IMG/VR virus record: IMGVR_UViG_3300042868_001101
Location: 1 to 24,012 of that record
Strand: one strand, 5' to 3'
DNA length: 24,012 nucleotides
Origin: a virus
Each line of letters begins with the position of its first letter. Position 1 is the first letter of the stretch. The notes beneath the pieces are model-generated. The model was not told where the DNA came from and did not search any database. It saw only the letters and a program-made list of their open reading frames with translations. Position numbers and translations under genes: made by a program. Positions 21,552 to 24,012 of this stretch are shown here, one piece after another.

Positions 21552-24012
21552 ATGAATGATGCATTTTTCAAGCCGTCATTAAATGTAGGCTCATTTGTCG
21601 GTGAGAACTCTTCCGTTGATACGGAAAGATTCTTGCTGTTCATGCAAGCATACTATGAATGGATGCAATCAACGACTATAACGTTAACTAGTAAAACTGA
21701 AACGTTTGTAGTTGGAGAAACAGTTGTGGGCGCAACTTCAGGCGCAACTGCGATTATCAGAGAAGTCAAAACAGACTCTATCATTGTTAAGTTGACAACG
21801 AGAACTGTATTTAACTATAGTGAAATTATTGAAGGGCAAACTTCAAGCGCAACCGCAACTGTCAGTATTACTAAAGATAACGTAGGACGTGCTACTGGAA
21901 ATGTTCTAAACTATAAGACGCTAGAAACTTCTGTTGATAAGTACGTTGATTATCTCAGGGAAGAATTATATCCTAGTATTCCTGCAACATACTATGGCGA
22001 CAAAAGACTTGTAGCACAGTACTTCAAAGATTTTTATGAATCAAAGAGTAATGAACAGTCATACAGATTTTTATTCAAACTTCTATACAATGAAGATATT
22101 GAATTCTATTATCCAGGAACTGACGTTCTACGTGTGTCTGATGGTAATTTCGAAAAGACTCAAATTATCAGGACAGTTGCCGTTGCGACTGGTACGGATT
22201 CTTTAGGCGCACCATTTGATAGAGACATTTTCTTATTTTTAAATAAGACAATTCGTGGACAATCTTCTGGATTTCTTGCGAACGTAGTTGACATTAAAAA
22301 ATTCTTTATTGGTTCCAGAGAAGTTGCTGAAATGACGCTGAAACTTGTCAGCGGTACCTTTATTGGTGGTGAAGATATTGTAGACATTGACGATGATAAT
22401 CTTGTCACAACAATTTATGGTATCATATCAGGCGTAACGATTGTCGATGGCGGCTCTGGATATGAAGATGGAGATATTGTTACCATTTCTGGTGATGGCT
22501 CTGAAGCGCAAGCTAAAGTTTCTTCTATTAAAGAATCTCCAATTAGCGCATTAACTGTAAACGCAATTGGACACGGCTACCAATTAAATACTTTTGCGAC
22601 TATTGACAATACTGGTACTGGTGGTTCTGGCTTCATTGTTAAAGTCACAGAACTAGCAAACACATACAGCGTAACGTCTGGCGCAAACACATATACTGTT
22701 GGTGAAGTATCTCAAGTTTCTATTATCAATAGAGGTGAAGGTTATTTCAGAACTCCCTCTATTACATTACAAGACACAACAATTGCGTCTTTGGGATTGT
22801 TGTCTGACAAATTAATCACAATTAATAATGCTGGTTCTAACTATGGTGTTGGAAACACATTAGTGTTTACTGGTGGTGCTGGAACTGCCGCCGCTGGGCA
22901 AATTGCATCTGTTGTAGAATCAACAACATTTGACCTTCTGTTTGAAGACGGCTTTCAAATGAAGGCTGATGGTAGTTATTACGACATTATTAAAAATGAA
23001 GATTGGGCAGTAGTTGGACCAATCAAGCGTGTTGAGTTAACTAACTTTGGTACTGGATATAGTTCTGCAAATCTACCTTCAATCTCAATTTCCACAACGA
23101 CCGGTTCGAGTGCAAATTTAGTCGCAACAAACATTCAAGGTAAGACTTCAAGTATTAGCGTAGATACTGCAAACAATATTACAGGTATTGGTTCTATTCG
23201 TGCAGTCGAAATCACAAATTTTGGTATCAACTATAGTGCGGCTAACGCATCTGCATCTGCCGTTGGCGATGGTAACGCAATATTGACTCCAGTTATTTCG
23301 GGGCTTGGAATTAAACAAGGTGTTTGGTTAGACGATGATGGTAAAATTGATTACAAGATTATTCAAGACTCATACTATTATCAAGACTACTCTTATGTTA
23401 TTAAGAGTGGTTTAACGTTTCAAACATATTCGAATACACTAAAATCGATTATTCACCCTGCTGGTTTAACATATTTTGGTGAGATTAATATTCTCAACAA
23501 CCTTGATGTTGCAGCCGAGTTGGTTAATAGTGAAGAAATTAGCAGAATGCTTGTGCAGATATTGGCACAGATTTATGTTGGTGGCGACTATGAATATTCA
23601 AACATCACATGGACTATCAAAGTTGAGGCGCCTGTTCTCAGACTTGACACAGACTTGTTGGATGTTCAAGAATATGTTATTCACTTAGTGCCTGAAGGTG
23701 ATGAAGAAACTGGAATTACTGACGTTGGTATAGTAATTAATCAAGGTGGTGCACGACATTCATTTATTATCCAGACTCCATTTGAACTTGATGTTACTGC
23801 AACATCTGCAACATTGCCGGCAACAAAGTTTGTAATTTCACATCAAGACACTTTACCTGGTTACGGATATAATACGTACGGTGACTTGCCTTTGACACCA
23901 TTTGGTGTTTATAGTGATGATTGGTCTGTTGTTCCAATTTCAGTATTGCAGAATGCTAGATTCAGCGATTTATACGGAGAGAATCCTGCGTATCTATCGA
24001 TTATGAATTTGT
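21552..24012 (+). CDS. Large baseplate/tail structural protein at the gp7 position (3' end outside window)
   Basis: An open frame of 820 codons that runs through the window end, so the protein is incomplete here. It starts MNDAFFKPSLNVGSFVGENS, with RFLLFMQAYYEWMQS. Residues about 36-100 hold two VGE-(x)-VGATSGATA-like units. A helical block follows: YVDYLREELYPSIPATYYGDKRLVAQYFKDFYESKSNEQSYRFLFKLLYNEDIEFYYPG in consecutive pieces. From about 295 to 570 there are six Gly-x-x-Tyr-containing beta repeats. The next region has LKSIIHPAGLTYFGEI. Placement after gp6 fits T4 gp7 (1032 residues), the wedge backbone, and the helical block resembles proteins seen at this place in marine T4-like phages. 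No direct sequence match to T4 gp7 was recognised. Confidence 0.7.
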   Translation, partial: MNDAFFKPSLNVGSFVGENSSVDTERFLLFMQAYYEWMQSTTITLTSKTETFVVGETVVGATSGATAIIREVKTDSIIVKLTTRTVFNYSEIIEGQTSSATATVSITKDNVGRATGNVLNYKTLETSVDKYVDYLREELYPSIPATYYGDKRLVAQYFKDFYESKSNEQSYRFLFKLLYNEDIEFYYPGTDVLRVSDGNFEKTQIIRTVAVATGTDSLGAPFDRDIFLFLNKTIRGQSSGFLANVVDIKKFFIGSREVAEMTLKLVSGTFIGGEDIVDIDDDNLVTTIYGIISGVTIVDGGSGYEDGDIVTISGDGSEAQAKVSSIKESPISALTVNAIGHGYQLNTFATIDNTGTGGSGFIVKVTELANTYSVTSGANTYTVGEVSQVSIINRGEGYFRTPSITLQDTTIASLGLLSDKLITINNAGSNYGVGNTLVFTGGAGTAAAGQIASVVESTTFDLLFEDGFQMKADGSYYDIIKNEDWAVVGPIKRVELTNFGTGYSSANLPSISISTTTGSSANLVATNIQGKTSSISVDTANNITGIGSIRAVEITNFGINYSAANASASAVGDGNAILTPVISGLGIKQGVWLDDDGKIDYKIIQDSYYYQDYSYVIKSGLTFQTYSNTLKSIIHPAGLTYFGEINILNNLDVAAELVNSEEISRMLVQILAQIYVGGDYEYSNITWTIKVEAPVLRLDTDLLDVQEYVIHLVPEGDEETGITDVGIVINQGGARHSFIIQTPFELDVTATSATLPATKFVISHQDTLPGYGYNTYGDLPLTPFGVYSDDWSVVPISVLQNARFSDLYGENPAYLSIMNL

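Noticed and set aside
22160-23688. Short frames on both strands inside the gp7-position gene
   Set aside because: The main rightward frame from 21552 is open to the window end and protein-like throughout; the short frames are shadows.

Overview
The window is a piece of a tailed-phage genome of the T4 superfamily (myovirus, contractile tail). It is AT-rich and tightly packed, with many ATGA, TGATG or TAATG stop/start overlaps. The gp32, gp33, gp59, gp4, gp53, gp25 and gp6 homologues, the SleB-type lysin and the gp32 lacking its zinc cysteines look more like marine T4-like phages (cyanophage or pelagic-bacterium myoviruses) than like enterobacterial T4. No photosynthesis or host-marker gene is present, so the host cannot be named. 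No tRNA, CRISPR array, transposon or attachment site was seen, and no gene-free stretch is longer than about 150 bases.

Positions 1-3146 (+) hold a translationally coupled run of small-molecule enzymes: a KdsC-like HAD phosphatase, a short PfkB sugar kinase, a two-domain protein joining a sugar-nucleotide transferase to an RpiB-type sugar-phosphate isomerase, a cupin, and a short glycerophosphodiesterase-like protein. Isomerase, kinase, phosphatase and nucleotidyltransferase are the four chemical steps that make an NDP-sugar from a keto-sugar phosphate, as in the ADP-heptose route. The module therefore looks like a phage pathway for an activated sugar, possibly for DNA glycosylation or host-surface modification.

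Positions 3124-6271 (+) start with a near-consensus sigma70-type promoter. They carry a secreted SleB-like lysin, a small unknown gene, a gp33-like late-transcription coactivator, an acidic unknown, the gp59 helicase loader and the gp32 ssDNA-binding protein (with its own promoter). A strong hairpin/T-tract terminator closes the region.

Positions 6270-14086 (-) hold a tail and head-completion operon read in the order gp4, gp2, a tube-like protein, gp26, gp51, a holin-like membrane protein and a 1554-residue virion protein with an M23 peptidase domain. gp26 and gp51 are joined by a canonical A AAT TTT slippery site in exactly the right frame for a -1 frameshift. This resembles the G/GT tail-assembly chaperones that precede tape-measure genes in other tailed phages, and suggests the giant M23 protein is the tape measure.

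Positions 14085-24012 (+) hold the baseplate operon: a gp48-like tube cap, gp53, a gp27-like hub, a P-loop kinase, a small unknown, a gp5-like spike without lysozyme domain, a histone H1-like protein, gp25, gp6 and a large structural protein at the gp7 position that runs off the window. ATAAATA motifs like T4 late promoters precede several late genes, in keeping with the gp33 homologue.
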